64,000 nt of DNA from Amycolatopsis mongoliensis (GTDB taxonomy: Bacteria; Actinomycetota; Actinomycetes; Mycobacteriales; Pseudonocardiaceae), in assembly GCF_030285665.1 (NCBI RefSeq), contig NZ_CP127295.1, positions 992,001-1,056,000 of the forward strand, given 5' to 3'. Below, in pieces: positions 8,214-17,206 of this stretch. Every line of letters starts with the position of its first letter. Within the stretch, counting starts at the first letter, position 1. The notes under the pieces are model-generated. The model was not told where the DNA came from and did no database searches. It was given only the letters and a program-made list of their open reading frames with translations. Made by a program: the position numbers and the translations under genes.

Positions 8214-10498
8214 CACAGTCCTTTCAGGACGGTCGATTCGCCGGTCCGCAGCCGCAGCTCGGTCTCGCGGCCGCGGTAGCGCACCCGCACCGGCTCGGCC
8301 GGATCGCCCGACAGCCGCCGCAGGACCGCGTACCGCAGCTCGCCGTCGCGCCACTCGACGTCGGCCGCGAGCCCGCCGCGGCACCGCAATCCCCGCGCTT
8401 CACCGGAAGACCAGTCCGCGGGCAGCGCCGGCAACAGCGTGATGACGTCGTGCTGGCTCTGCAGCACCAGTTCCGCGAGCCCGGCCGGGAAGCCGTAGTT
8501 GCCGTCGATCTGGAACGGCGGGTGCGTGCTGAAGAGGTTGGGCAGCAGCCCGCCCCACTCGGAGCCGTCGACCGGGGCATCGCGGTGACGGTCGCCGGTG
8601 AACGGTTGGACCGCTTCGCCGAGCAGTTTCCGCGCGGTCTCGCCGTCGCCGAGGCGGGCGCGCAGCGCGATCTTCCACGCCCACGACCAGCCCATCGCGC
8701 CCGGTCCGCGCCGCTCCAGGACCCGGCGGGCCGCTTCGGCCAGGTCCGGCGTCGCGACGGCGTCGATCAGCCCGAGCGGGTAGAGCGCGACCAGCTGCGA
8801 CATGTGCCGGTGCGTCGGATCCTCTTCGGGCAGGTCGTCGGCCCACTCCCCCAGCCGGCCGTCGGGCAGCACCGGCAGCGGGCGCAGCCGCGGCAGGGCG
8901 GCCTCGATCTCGGCGCACACCGGGTCGTGGACGCCCAGCGCGTCCGCCGCGGCGAGGCTGCGCTCGAACACCGCGCGGATCAGCGCGACGTCCATGGTCA
9001 CCGAGTGGGTCAGCGACTCCTTCGTCCCGGCTTCCGACAGGAAGAGGTTCTCCGGGGACGTCGACGGGCACGTCTCGAGGTAGCCGTCCCCCTCCACCAG
9101 CCAGTCGAGACAGAACTCCGCGCAGCCGCGCAGCAACGGCCACGCCGTCTTCTCGAGAAAAGCGCGATCGCGGGTGAAGTCGTAGTGCTCCCAGGCGTGC
9201 TGGACCAGCCACGCGCCGCCCATCTGCCAGAGCGCCCACGACGGGTTGCCGTGCCCCATGCCCACCGGCAGCGCCCAGCCCCACGGGTCGGTGTTGTGGT
9301 GGGTCACCCAGCCGCGGGCGCCGTACAGTTCGCGCGCGACGTCGGCGCCGGTGACCGCGAGCTTGCCGAGCAGGTCGAACAGCGGGAGGTGGCACTCGCC
9401 GAGCCCGGTGGTCTCCGCGGCCCAGTAGTTCATCTGGGTGTTGATGTTGACCGTGTAGTTCGACGACCAGGCCGGGCGGAGGTCGTCGTTCCAGATGCCC
9501 TGCAGGTTCGCCGGCGGCGCACCGGGCCGGGACGCGCTCGCCAGCAGGTACCGGCCGTACTGGAAGAGCACGGTCGCGGTCAGCTGTTCGTCCTGGCCGG
9601 ACAGCAGCCCAGCGACGTCGCAGGTGCCGGCCCGCCGATCGCCGATCCGGAGTGAAGACGCGCTGAGAAGGGGCCGCAGGTCGGCTTCGTGCGCTCGCCG
9701 CAGTTCCGCGGCGCCGGCTTCGATCGCCTGCTCGGCCAGCACGGCCGCGCGGCGCCGGTGCTCGTCGCGGGTGTGCCGGCGGTCGCCGATCCAGGCGTCG
9801 TACGCGCTGGTGGAACTGGCCAGGACGATCAAGACGCCGGTAGCCGTCCGAGCGACCCGGACGGCAACCGCGGCGAACGGGTCGTACCCCTCGACGGTCC
9901 CGTACCGCAGTGGCTCTTCCACCTGCGGTTCGTGCCTGGGTGCGCCGTCGATCGGGATCTCGATGCCGAGGTCGAGGCCGTCGCGCGACACCTCGCGCAG
10001 CGATGTCGACAGATCGACATCGACGGTGATCGAGCCGGACAGCGCGACGCACAGGACCTGCGCGGGCCGGCTCACCCACGTCGTCCGCTCGACCTCGTGA
10101 CCGTCGATGGTCAGCTGCTCGGTCGCGACCCCGTTGTCCAGGTTGAGCGTCCGGCCGCGCGAAGTCCCTTCCGGGAGCGTCAACCAGAGGTCCACGTAAG
10201 GCAGGAACTCCTGGCTGTACGGACCTTCGAACGCCATCAGGAGTTCTTCGGCGCGCCGGAAGTCCTTCGCGAACACGGCCTCGCGCACCTCGGCGAGCCG
10301 GTCCGGGCCGGCGTCGATGTCCTGCAACGCGGACGCCGGACCGAGAGGGGTGCCGGACCAGACCGTGGCGTCGTTGACCTGGACCCGTGTGCGGCCGGCG
10401 CCGCCGAAGACCATCGCGCCGAGCCGGCCGTTGCCGACCGGCATCGCCTCGGTCCAGTCCGTCGCCGGGTGCGGCCAGGAGAGCAGGAGATCCGTCAT
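8213..10498 (-). CDS. GH95 alpha-L-fucosidase-type glycoside hydrolase
   Basis: A 761-residue enzyme without a signal peptide. The N-terminal beta-domain begins PATDWTEAMPVGNGRLGAMVFGG, the family hallmark. The (alpha/alpha)6 barrel carries NINTQMNYWAAE (about 351-362), HHNTDPWG (about 400-407) and CPSTSPENLF with the presumed acid Glu483; QIDGNYGFPAG lies near the C-terminus. GH95 enzymes are inverting 1,2-alpha-L-fucosidases, and some act on alpha-L-galactosides. Being cytoplasmic, it should act after import. Its ATG overlaps the permease stop (ATGA). Confidence 0.93.
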   Translation of the reverse strand: MTDLLLSWPHPATDWTEAMPVGNGRLGAMVFGGAGRTRVQVNDATVWSGTPLGPASALQDIDAGPDRLAEVREAVFAKDFRRAEELLMAFEGPYSQEFLPYVDLWLTLPEGTSRGRTLNLDNGVATEQLTIDGHEVERTTWVSRPAQVLCVALSGSITVDVDLSTSLREVSRDGLDLGIEIPIDGAPRHEPQVEEPLRYGTVEGYDPFAAVAVRVARTATGVLIVLASSTSAYDAWIGDRRHTRDEHRRRAAVLAEQAIEAGAAELRRAHEADLRPLLSASSLRIGDRRAGTCDVAGLLSGQDEQLTATVLFQYGRYLLASASRPGAPPANLQGIWNDDLRPAWSSNYTVNINTQMNYWAAETTGLGECHLPLFDLLGKLAVTGADVARELYGARGWVTHHNTDPWGWALPVGMGHGNPSWALWQMGGAWLVQHAWEHYDFTRDRAFLEKTAWPLLRGCAEFCLDWLVEGDGYLETCPSTSPENLFLSEAGTKESLTHSVTMDVALIRAVFERSLAAADALGVHDPVCAEIEAALPRLRPLPVLPDGRLGEWADDLPEEDPTHRHMSQLVALYPLGLIDAVATPDLAEAARRVLERRGPGAMGWSWAWKIALRARLGDGETARKLLGEAVQPFTGDRHRDAPVDGSEWGGLLPNLFSTHPPFQIDGNYGFPAGLAELVLQSQHDVITLLPALPADWSSGEARGLRCRGGLAADVEWRDGELRYAVLRRLSGDPAEPVRVRYRGRETELRLRTGESTVLKGL

Positions 10499-11373
10499 TT
10501 CAACCCCGTGAAGCCGATGGAATTGACCAGCCGGCGGCCGAACACCACGAACAACAGCAGCATCGGCAGCGCGGCGACGAGCGTGGCGGCCATCAGGCCG
10601 GCCCAGTCCAGCGCCGCCTGCGGCGAGGACTGCTTGAACACCGCGAGCGCCAGCGTCAGCGGGCGGACGGTGTCGTCGTTGGTGACCAGCAACGGCCACA
10701 GGTAGTCGTTCCAGGTGGTGATGAACGTCAGCAGCGCCAGCGTCGCGATCGGGGCGGCGCTCATCGGCAGCACGATCCGGAAGCAGACGCGCAGCGGGCC
10801 GGCGCCGTCGATGATCGCGGCCTCCTCGATCTCGGTGCTGAGCCCCTGCATGAACTGCCGCAGGAAGAAGATGTTGAACGCGGAGAAGAACGCCGTCGGC
10901 AGGATCATCCCGCCGAAGCTGTTGAGCAGGCCGAGGTCCTTGATCAGCACGAAGTTCGGCAGCAGCGTCAGCACCTGCGGCACCATCAACGCGGTCAGCA
11001 GCACCGCGAACACGGCGTTGCGGCCCTTCCACCGCAGCCGCGAAAAGGCGAACGCGGCCAGCGCGGAGAAGAACACCGTGCAGACGGTGAGCAGCACCGC
11101 GTAGACGATCGAGTTCCGCAGCGCGGACAGCAGGTCGATCGACGCTGCCGACCCGCCCTGCGCGGCGGCTTCGGCGGGCGACGCCAGGCCGAGCGCGCGT
11201 TCGAACGCTCCCAGCGTGAAGCCGACCGGGCCCGGTGAGGACGGGTCCGTCGCCAGCGCGTAGTTGTTCGACAGCGCGGTCCGCACGATCCAGTAGAACG
11301 GGAAGATCGTGACGGCCAGGACGAGCACGAGGTACGCCCAGGCGACGACCCGGCCCGGGGAGATCCGGCGCAC
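10495..11373 (-). CDS. Sugar ABC transporter permease, MalG type
   Basis: A 292-residue inner-membrane permease with about six transmembrane helices, the first at about residues 10-30. The cytoplasmic EAA loop reads EEAAIIDGAGPLRVCFRIVLPM, the docking site for the ATPase. The GTG at 11373 has AGGAGGG; the much longer upstream frame is a shadow of the alpha-galactosidase region. It follows the MalF-type permease by 8 bp. No ATPase gene is in the operon, so a shared MsiK-like ATPase encoded elsewhere must energise the importer (inference from known actinobacterial CUT1 systems). Confidence 0.93.
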   Translation of the reverse strand: MRRISPGRVVAWAYLVLVLAVTIFPFYWIVRTALSNNYALATDPSSPGPVGFTLGAFERALGLASPAEAAAQGGSAASIDLLSALRNSIVYAVLLTVCTVFFSALAAFAFSRLRWKGRNAVFAVLLTALMVPQVLTLLPNFVLIKDLGLLNSFGGMILPTAFFSAFNIFFLRQFMQGLSTEIEEAAIIDGAGPLRVCFRIVLPMSAAPIATLALLTFITTWNDYLWPLLVTNDDTVRPLTLALAVFKQSSPQAALDWAGLMAATLVAALPMLLLFVVFGRRLVNSIGFTGLK

Positions 11374-11381
11374 GGTCCCTC

Positions 11382-12263
11382 CTAGTTGGTGTCGGACTCG
11401 CCGGCGCGAGCCATCCGGAGCTGGGCGAAGGTGACGGTGCCCAGCAGCACGAACAGGGCCAGCGACATGGTCGCGGCGTAGCCGAAGTCGAACTGGCCGA
11501 ACGCCTTGTCGTAGATGTACATCTGGAGCACCTTCGACGCGTTCGCCGGACCGCCCTTGGTGGTCACCTGGACGATGTCGAAGATCTGGAACGAGCTGAT
11601 CACCGTGAGCACCACGACCATCACCAGGATCGGCCGCAGCAGCGGCACGGTGATCCGGCGGAACATCTGCAGCTCGCTCGCGCCGTCGATCCGGCCGGCT
11701 TCGTACACCGTGGACGGGATCGTCTGCAGCCCGGCGAAGATCAGCACCGCGTTGTAGCCCATGGACTTCCAGATGTTGAGCCCCGCGAGCGTCGGCACCG
11801 CCCAGCCACCCGAGCCGAAGAACAGCACCGGCTCGCCGGTGAGCTTCGTGATGAGGATGTTGACGATGCCGAGCTGCGGGTCGAGCATCCACGACCACAC
11901 CAGCGCGGTGACCACACCGGAGATGAGGAACGGCAGGATCATCAGCCCGCGCACGGTGGCCGACACCGCGAGCCGGTGCAGGATCACCGCCGTCACCAGC
12001 GAAACCAGCACGCCGAGGACCACCGACAACACGACGAAGTAGATCGTGACGAGCAGGGAGTGCCAGAACTCGCCGTCCTGCAGGAGTTCGTGGAAGTTGC
12101 CCAGGCCGATCCAGCGCGGCTCGGTGAGGACGTGGAACTCGGTGAAGCTGAGGTAGAGCCCGCGCAGGGTCGGGTAGGCGAAGAACACCGCGAACCCGGC
12201 GAGCGCGGGGGCGATGAGCAGCCACGCGATCGGCGCGTCGTGCCGATGGGCAGCGGACCCCAC
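11382..12263 (-). CDS. Sugar ABC transporter permease, MalF type
   Basis: A 293-residue permease with about six membrane helices and the EAA loop YEAGRIDGASELQMFRRITVPLL. The GTG at 12263 is chosen because AGGAGG lies just upstream; the in-frame start at 12323 would place the leader inside the 46-nt hairpin at 12285-12330. It is the partner of the MalG-type protein downstream. The hairpin between alpha-galactosidase and this gene means expression of the transporter could be partly uncoupled from the first gene. Confidence 0.93.
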   Translation of the reverse strand: MGSAAHRHDAPIAWLLIAPALAGFAVFFAYPTLRGLYLSFTEFHVLTEPRWIGLGNFHELLQDGEFWHSLLVTIYFVVLSVVLGVLVSLVTAVILHRLAVSATVRGLMILPFLISGVVTALVWSWMLDPQLGIVNILITKLTGEPVLFFGSGGWAVPTLAGLNIWKSMGYNAVLIFAGLQTIPSTVYEAGRIDGASELQMFRRITVPLLRPILVMVVVLTVISSFQIFDIVQVTTKGGPANASKVLQMYIYDKAFGQFDFGYAATMSLALFVLLGTVTFAQLRMARAGESDTN

Positions 12264-12284
12264 GGCTTCCTCCTCGGTGCGGGG

Positions 12285-12330
12285 GTCGTGAGTGAGAAAC
12301 AGCGTTAGAACACTGTTTCTCACTCACGAC
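12285..12330. repeat. 46-nt palindromic element, copy A
   Basis: Arms GTCGTGAGTG (12285-12294) and CACTCACGAC (12321-12330) enclose the middle stem AGAAACAGC/ACTGTTTCT (8 of 9 pairs) and the loop GTTAGAAC (12304-12311), whose ends also pair. It lies 8 nt beyond the alpha-galactosidase stop codon. Copy B at 44869-44914 has the same length, arms and loop but a completely different paired middle stem. Confidence 0.85.
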
Positions 12331-12338
12331 GGGGTGGA

Positions 12339-14339
12339 CTAGACGGTGATCTTGTCGACGTCGTAGACGTAACCGGCCTGGTTGCCGACCTGGACCGTGT
12401 TGGCCCCGGCCTGCAGGTACACCGGGACGGTCACGGTCTGCGGCGTGTTCCAGTCGTCGTCGTTGCTCCCGGCGACCGGCAGCGGGAACGACGTCCCGTT
12501 GACGGTGACGATGCCGGTGCGGCTGGAGTCGCCGTCCACATAGGACAGCTGCATGAGGTAGGTACCGGCCCGGGCGGTCGTGACCGTCGGGAGCACGACG
12601 TAGCCGCTGCCGCCGAGGTAGCCGACCTTCTTGCCGCCCGAGCAGGCGCAGTCGTAGACGGTCGCGCCGCCCTGCGGACTGCCGTTCTCCGCCTCGTACG
12701 CCCGGGGGCCGCCGGCCGCGGGCGTCGTCACGCTGATCTTCTTGCTCGCCGCCGACGGCCTGCCGGTCCACTGGTTCGCGACCACCGTGAAGTCGTACGG
12801 CGTCGACGGCTTGAGGCCGGTGACCGTGGCACTGGTGCCGCCGGTGGACGTCACCTTGCGGCCGTTCGCGAAGACGTCGTAGTTCTGCGCGCCCTTCGAC
12901 GCGTCCCAGGCGAGCGAGACGCTGGTGCCGGTGGCGGCAGTGCCGTGCACGACCGCCGGGGCGGCGAGCGCGGTGCGGTCGCGTGGGGTGACCTTGAACA
13001 GGCGCGAGCCGTGCACCGGCAGGTCGCCCGAGGCGTCGCCGACGTCCTTGTGCGCCCACAGGTCGCGGATCCGGACCGGGCCGGTGATGCCGAGCTGCGC
13101 GAGGTCCGCGGTGACGCGCGCCGGCGTCGCGGCGAGGTTGAACAGCGCGACGGTGTAGCTGCCGTCGGCGTTGCGGTTGTACCAGACCTGCTGGTCGGTC
13201 GTCTGGCTCACCGGCTTGGCCGGGACGCCGGCCTGGTTGAGCGCGATGACCTCGTCGTTCGTCAGGAGCTTGACGCCGTAGTCGTCGAGCTGGGTCAGGT
13301 CGTCGCCGAGGTAGAGCGGCGCGGCTTCGATGGCCCAGAGCGTCATGTAGCTCTGGCGCTCGGCCTGGGTGAGGCCGTCCATCTTGCCGCTGCCGACGTC
13401 GAGCGAGTCGAGGTTGTTCCAGTGGCCGGGGCCGGCGTCGGGGATCCACTGCACGACGTCGTTCCAGCGCTGCTTGACCGAGTTGTTCCAGGTCACGAGC
13501 GTGTCGCAGTAGCACTCGACGTCGGTGTCGACGCGCCAGCCGTTGGTGTTGGCCTTCCAGACGTCCGCCTGCCGGTGGCTCAGCGCCCAGGAGATGACGA
13601 ACTCCATCGGACGGCCGGTCTTGGCGATCGCCCGGTGCCACGCCTCGACGTCGGTGGTGTTGGTGTGGTTCTCGCCGCCCTTGAAGGAGCCGGGGCCGAC
13701 GCCGTCGAGCTTGAGGAAGTCGACGCCCCAGCCGGCCAGCAGCTGCGCCACCGAGTCCACGTAGGACTGGGCGCACGGGTTCGTGAAGTCGATCTTGTAG
13801 GCGGAGTCCCAGCCGTTGGTCTTGCGCAGGTCCGGGTAGACGAGGTCCTTGGTGTGGCAGTTCGTGGTCCCCGCGATGGGGGAATTCCCGTCGTTGTAGG
13901 CCTTAAGGTCGAGACCCACCGCCAGGTAGGAGCCGAGCTTCAGGCCCTTCCGGTGGACGTAGTCGGCGACGTACTTCATGCCGTCCGGGAACGTCGTGGG
14001 GTTCACGACCGGGCGGGCGTACTGGTCGAAGGAGTTCGACCAGCCGGCGTCGATGTTGACGTAGGTGTAGCCGTGCTGCTTGAACTTCGCCGCGAGGACG
14101 TCGGCCTGCTGCAGGACGTGCTGCTCGGTGAGCCAGCTGGCCGGGCCGGTCGGGTTGACCCCGGGGTAGTTCGTCGACTCCAGGCTCCAGCTGCTCCAGC
14201 CCATGTAGGGCTTCTGGGCTACCGGCTGCTGCGCTTGCGCCTGGGGGTCCGCGGCTGCCGCGGGCGCGGTGAGCAGACCCGCGAGCACCGTCAAGCCGCC
14301 GAGGACACCCAGGGCCCGTCTGACACGGGAGGCTGCCAT
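12339..14339 (-). CDS. Secreted GH27 alpha-galactosidase with FN3 and C-terminal CBM
   Basis: A 666-residue secreted enzyme. The signal peptide ends near residue 30 (TAPAAAA). The GH27 barrel starts KPYMGWSSW (about 43-51) and has YVNIDAGW (about 93-100). DFLKLDG supplies the nucleophile Asp212, and WRVDTDVECYC (about 268-278) holds the likely acid/base Asp. A GH27 C-terminal beta domain follows, then fibronectin III (about 461-540) and a CBM6/35-like module (about 547-666) that begins YEAENG. It cleaves terminal alpha-galactose outside the cell. The ATG at 14339 fits AAGGAG. It is the first gene of the sugar operon. Confidence 0.94.
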   Translation of the reverse strand: MAASRVRRALGVLGGLTVLAGLLTAPAAAADPQAQAQQPVAQKPYMGWSSWSLESTNYPGVNPTGPASWLTEQHVLQQADVLAAKFKQHGYTYVNIDAGWSNSFDQYARPVVNPTTFPDGMKYVADYVHRKGLKLGSYLAVGLDLKAYNDGNSPIAGTTNCHTKDLVYPDLRKTNGWDSAYKIDFTNPCAQSYVDSVAQLLAGWGVDFLKLDGVGPGSFKGGENHTNTTDVEAWHRAIAKTGRPMEFVISWALSHRQADVWKANTNGWRVDTDVECYCDTLVTWNNSVKQRWNDVVQWIPDAGPGHWNNLDSLDVGSGKMDGLTQAERQSYMTLWAIEAAPLYLGDDLTQLDDYGVKLLTNDEVIALNQAGVPAKPVSQTTDQQVWYNRNADGSYTVALFNLAATPARVTADLAQLGITGPVRIRDLWAHKDVGDASGDLPVHGSRLFKVTPRDRTALAAPAVVHGTAATGTSVSLAWDASKGAQNYDVFANGRKVTSTGGTSATVTGLKPSTPYDFTVVANQWTGRPSAASKKISVTTPAAGGPRAYEAENGSPQGGATVYDCACSGGKKVGYLGGSGYVVLPTVTTARAGTYLMQLSYVDGDSSRTGIVTVNGTSFPLPVAGSNDDDWNTPQTVTVPVYLQAGANTVQVGNQAGYVYDVDKITV

Positions 14340-14412
14340 GACCACTCCTTCGAGGTCGGTGGGGAACTACGCCAGACATCGGAGGACCACGGCCCGAATC
14401 AGCAGAACCATG

Positions 14413-14426
14413 GATCCTATAGGATC
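14413..14426. promoter_or_regulatory. Perfect 14-bp palindrome upstream of the sugar operon
   Basis: GATCCTATAGGATC reads identically on both strands and sits 74 bp upstream of the alpha-galactosidase start. Its size and AT core fit a dimeric GntR/FCD-type operator. The only GntR gene in view (5200-5871) closes this operon. The same intergenic region also serves the divergent AAA ATPase gene. Confidence 0.6.
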
Positions 14427-14518
14427 GACGACGTCAGATTCTTGCTGCTGGGATCGCGGGATGTCAACGGCTGGAGCGGACAGAGATCAGACGAATCTGA
14501 ACTGTCGGGGGTGGCGGT

Positions 14519-14524
14519 TAGGTT
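14519..14524 (+). promoter_or_regulatory. -10 hexamer TAGGTT, probable leaderless promoter
   Basis: TAGGTT ends 6 nt before the ATG at 14531 and no Shine-Dalgarno is visible. Confidence 0.45.
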
Positions 14525-14530
14525 CGGGAC

Positions 14531-15688
14531 ATGCTGACCACGCTGGCCGTCGAGAACTACCGATCGTTGCGCGACCTGGTGCTGCCGCTGTCCGGGCTGA
14601 CCGTCGTCACGGGGCCGAACGGCAGCGGCAAGTCGAGCCTGTACCGCGCGCTGCGGCTGCTGGCGGACGCGTCCCGCAACGGCGCGGTGGCGGCCTTGGC
14701 TGGCGAGGGCGGCCTGCCGTCGACGCTGTGGGCGGGGCCGGAGAACGGGGTCCGCCCGGGCACGCGGGTCCAGGGCACGGTGCGGACGAAGGCGGTCGGG
14801 CTCCGGCTGGGGTTCGCGGGCGACGAGTTCGGCTACGCGCTCGACCTGGGGCTGCCGGTGCCGGTCAAGGAGACGATGTTCAACCTGGACCCGGAGTTCA
14901 AGCGGGAGGCGGTGTGGTCGGGGCCTGTTCTCAAGCCGGCGGCACTGCTGGCGGACCGGGCGGGGCCGTCGGTGCGCACGCGGGCCGAGTCCGGCGGGTG
15001 GGGCCCGGACACCTACCGGATCCGGCTCCCCGACAGCATGCTGAGCGAGTTCGCGGACCCGCGGGCGTGCCCGGAACTGCTGGTGGTGCGCGAGCGGATC
15101 CGCTCGTGGCGGTTCTACGACCAGTTCCGCACGGACGCGTCGGCGCCGGCCCGCCGGTCCCGGATCGGCACGCGCACGGTCGTCCTGTCCCACGACGGCG
15201 CGGACCTGGCGGCGGCGTTGCGCACGATCATCGAGATCGGCCGCGCCGCGGACCTGGCCGCGGTGGTCGACCAGGCGTTCCCGGGGTCGCGCGTGGAGGT
15301 GCTCGCCCAGGAGGGCGGCGTGCTGTCGGTCCAGTTCCGCCAGCAAGGCCTTCTGCGTCCGCTTTCGGCGGCGGAGCTCTCGGACGGGACCCTTCGGTTC
15401 CTCCTCTGGGTGGCGGCGCTGCTTTCCCCACGCCCGCCGGAGCTGCTCGTACTGAACGAGCCGGAGACGAGCCTGCACCCGGACCTCCTCCCGGCCTTGG
15501 CGAGCTTGATCGCGACGGCGGCGAAGGAGACCCAGCTGGTGGTGGTCTCCCACGCCCAGCCGCTCATCCGGGCGCTGTCGGAGATCGCGGACGTGGGGGC
15601 TTTGGAGCTGGAGAAGGAGAACGGGGAGACGAAGCTGGTGGGCCAAGGCCGGCTGGACCGGCCTTCGTGGCACTGGCCGAAACGCTGA
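14531..15688 (+). CDS. AAA ATPase (SMC/RecF-like, AAA_21 type)
   Basis: A 385-residue ABC-type ATPase of the RecF/SMC-like predicted-ATPase group. It begins LAVENYRSLRDLVLPLSGLTVVTGPNGSGKSS (Walker A about 28-36). A signature-like LSAAELSDGTLRFLLW follows, then the Walker B region ELLVLNEPETSLHP (about 307-320) and the switch histidine in LVVVSHAQPL. There is no long coiled coil and no nuclease domain, so it is not a full OLD nuclease. No partner gene is next to it. Solitary members are of unknown role; some are toxin or defence components, but nothing here supports that. Confidence 0.85.
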   Translation: MLTTLAVENYRSLRDLVLPLSGLTVVTGPNGSGKSSLYRALRLLADASRNGAVAALAGEGGLPSTLWAGPENGVRPGTRVQGTVRTKAVGLRLGFAGDEFGYALDLGLPVPVKETMFNLDPEFKREAVWSGPVLKPAALLADRAGPSVRTRAESGGWGPDTYRIRLPDSMLSEFADPRACPELLVVRERIRSWRFYDQFRTDASAPARRSRIGTRTVVLSHDGADLAAALRTIIEIGRAADLAAVVDQAFPGSRVEVLAQEGGVLSVQFRQQGLLRPLSAAELSDGTLRFLLWVAALLSPRPPELLVLNEPETSLHPDLLPALASLIATAAKETQLVVVSHAQPLIRALSEIADVGALELEKENGETKLVGQGRLDRPSWHWPKR

Positions 15689-15786
15689 CTCACCTGGACG
15701 GCCGGCTCGGGTCCATTGGCCCTGGTGACTCCACCCGCTCAGGCGGAAGGTGGGTGGATCGTCCGCCGCGTCCGAAAGTCCCGACC

Positions 15787-16149
15787 ATGCGTCCGTTCGC
15801 CATCGCCGGCCTGTTCGCCGCCGCCGTGCTCACCGGCGGCTGCACGGCCGCACCCGCCGCGCAGACTCCGCAGCCGGTGCCGACCACCACCACCGTCACC
15901 GCCGAGCCCGTGACCGTCACGGCCACCACGACCGAAACCGTGCCCACGACGGTGACCAGCGTGGTCACCAAGGCGAAGGCCGCGCCCAAGACCACCCGAC
16001 CCAAGGCCGAGGACTGCCGGACCGGCGGCTGCCTGAACGCCGCCCGGGGGATGAGCCAGGAGGACGTCGACCGCGAGCGGGACGCCTGGCTCGCCACCCA
16101 TCCCGGCTGGTGCGCCGTCGGAACCACCGGCGCCGTCGCGCCCTGCTGA
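15787..16149 (+). CDS. Small Thr-rich lipoprotein, unknown function
   Basis: A 120-residue protein with a lipoprotein signal and lipobox LTGGC (Cys19). It is followed by a low-complexity Thr/Val-rich stretch (about 30-65) that would span the wall, and a short C-terminal domain with four cysteines (EDCRTGGCLNAARG...WCAV...PC), probably two disulfides. The family is not recognised. It lies 98 bp after the ATPase and converges with the LacI gene 4 bp away. Confidence 0.7.
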   Translation: MRPFAIAGLFAAAVLTGGCTAAPAAQTPQPVPTTTTVTAEPVTVTATTTETVPTTVTSVVTKAKAAPKTTRPKAEDCRTGGCLNAARGMSQEDVDRERDAWLATHPGWCAVGTTGAVAPC

Positions 16150-16153
16150 AAGC

Positions 16154-17155
16154 TCAGCGGCCCCGGGTGCTTTCCCGGATCTCCAGTGCGAACGGTGTCT
16201 GGATGTCCTGTGGCGGCAACGCCTTGTCCCCCGTGATGCGCCGGTGCACGAGGTCGATCGCCGCCTCGGCCAGCGCCGTCTTGTCCGGGGCGATCGTCGT
16301 CAGCGCCGGCAACGAAAACGCGCTCTCTTCGTTGTTGTCGAACCCCACGATCGCCACGTCCTCCGGCACCCGCAGCCCCAGCTCGGCCACCGCCCGGAGA
16401 GCGCCGATCGCCAGCAGGTCGTTGAAGCAGAACACCGCGTCGGGCGGGGAGTCCAACGCCAGCAACGATCTCATCGCCGCCGCGCCCACCGAGCGGTGCC
16501 ACTTCTCCGCGGGCGCCACGAGCGAGTCCGAATAGGACAACCCCGCCTCGGCGAGCGCCGCCCGGTACCCCGCCAGGCGCTGGGACGACGTCCCGCGAGC
16601 GGGGTTGCGCCCGATCGCCGCGATGCGCGTCCGGCCCAGGGACGCCAGGTGGGACACCGCCGTCTGCGCCGCCAGGACGTTGTCGATCGCCACGTGATCG
16701 ATCGGCACGTCCACCGCGTGCTCGCCCAGCATCACCAGCGGGATCTCGCCCGGCGACGGGAAGTCCGCGGCCTCCAGCGCCTCCGGGTGCACCAGTGCGC
16801 CGTCCACCAGGTGCGGTCCCAGCGACGACAGCGTCTCGCGCTCCCGTGAGCGCGTCCCCTGCGTCTGCTCGATCAGGACGCTCCACCCGCGCTTCTGCGC
16901 CGCAGTGATGACCAGGCCCGCCAGCTCGCCGAAGTACGGGATCGACAGCTCCGGCACCATCAGCGCCAGGAACCCGGTGCGGCCGCGACGCAGGTTGCGC
17001 GCACCCACGTTGGGCCGGTACCCGGTCGCCGCCAGGGCTTCCTCGACGCGCCGGCGGTTCTCCGGCTTGACGAAGGCGTAGCCGTTGACCACGTTCGACA
17101 CCGTCTTCACCGACACTCCGGCGAGCGTGGCGACGTCCTTGAGCGTCACGGTCAC
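16154..17155 (-). CDS. LacI-family sugar-responsive repressor
   Basis: A 333-residue repressor. The HTH is at about residues 3-25 (TLKDVATLAGVSVKTVSNVVNG) with the hinge RNLRRGRTG, then a periplasmic-binding-protein-like effector domain ending in GFDNNEESAFSLPALTTI. The GTG at 17155 has AAGGAG; the frame's earlier start at 17224 would put the operator inside the gene. It is divergent from an Rbs-type importer and GH2 enzyme, which it most probably represses through the dyad at 17207-17233. The effector sugar is unknown. Confidence 0.94.
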   Translation of the reverse strand: MTVTLKDVATLAGVSVKTVSNVVNGYAFVKPENRRRVEEALAATGYRPNVGARNLRRGRTGFLALMVPELSIPYFGELAGLVITAAQKRGWSVLIEQTQGTRSRERETLSSLGPHLVDGALVHPEALEAADFPSPGEIPLVMLGEHAVDVPIDHVAIDNVLAAQTAVSHLASLGRTRIAAIGRNPARGTSSQRLAGYRAALAEAGLSYSDSLVAPAEKWHRSVGAAAMRSLLALDSPPDAVFCFNDLLAIGALRAVAELGLRVPEDVAIVGFDNNEESAFSLPALTTIAPDKTALAEAAIDLVHRRITGDKALPPQDIQTPFALEIRESTRGR

Positions 17156-17206
17156 GGGCGGCTCCTTCTCAGGTGGTGAGCACGAAGCATAGCGACAATT
17201 TGCCGG

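Noticed and set aside
12264..12323. Upstream start for the MalF-type permease
   Set aside because: Would place the leader within the 46-nt hairpin; AGGAGG supports GTG 12263.
10495..13776. 1093-residue frame spanning permease and alpha-galactosidase regions
   Set aside because: Upstream part is a shadow of the GH27 and MalF frames; the real MalG-type permease starts at 11373.
14531..15688. AAA ATPase as an OLD-type or other anti-phage defence gene
   Set aside because: No TOPRIM nuclease domain and no adjacent partner nuclease (the next gene is a lipoprotein); the domain alone is not enough.
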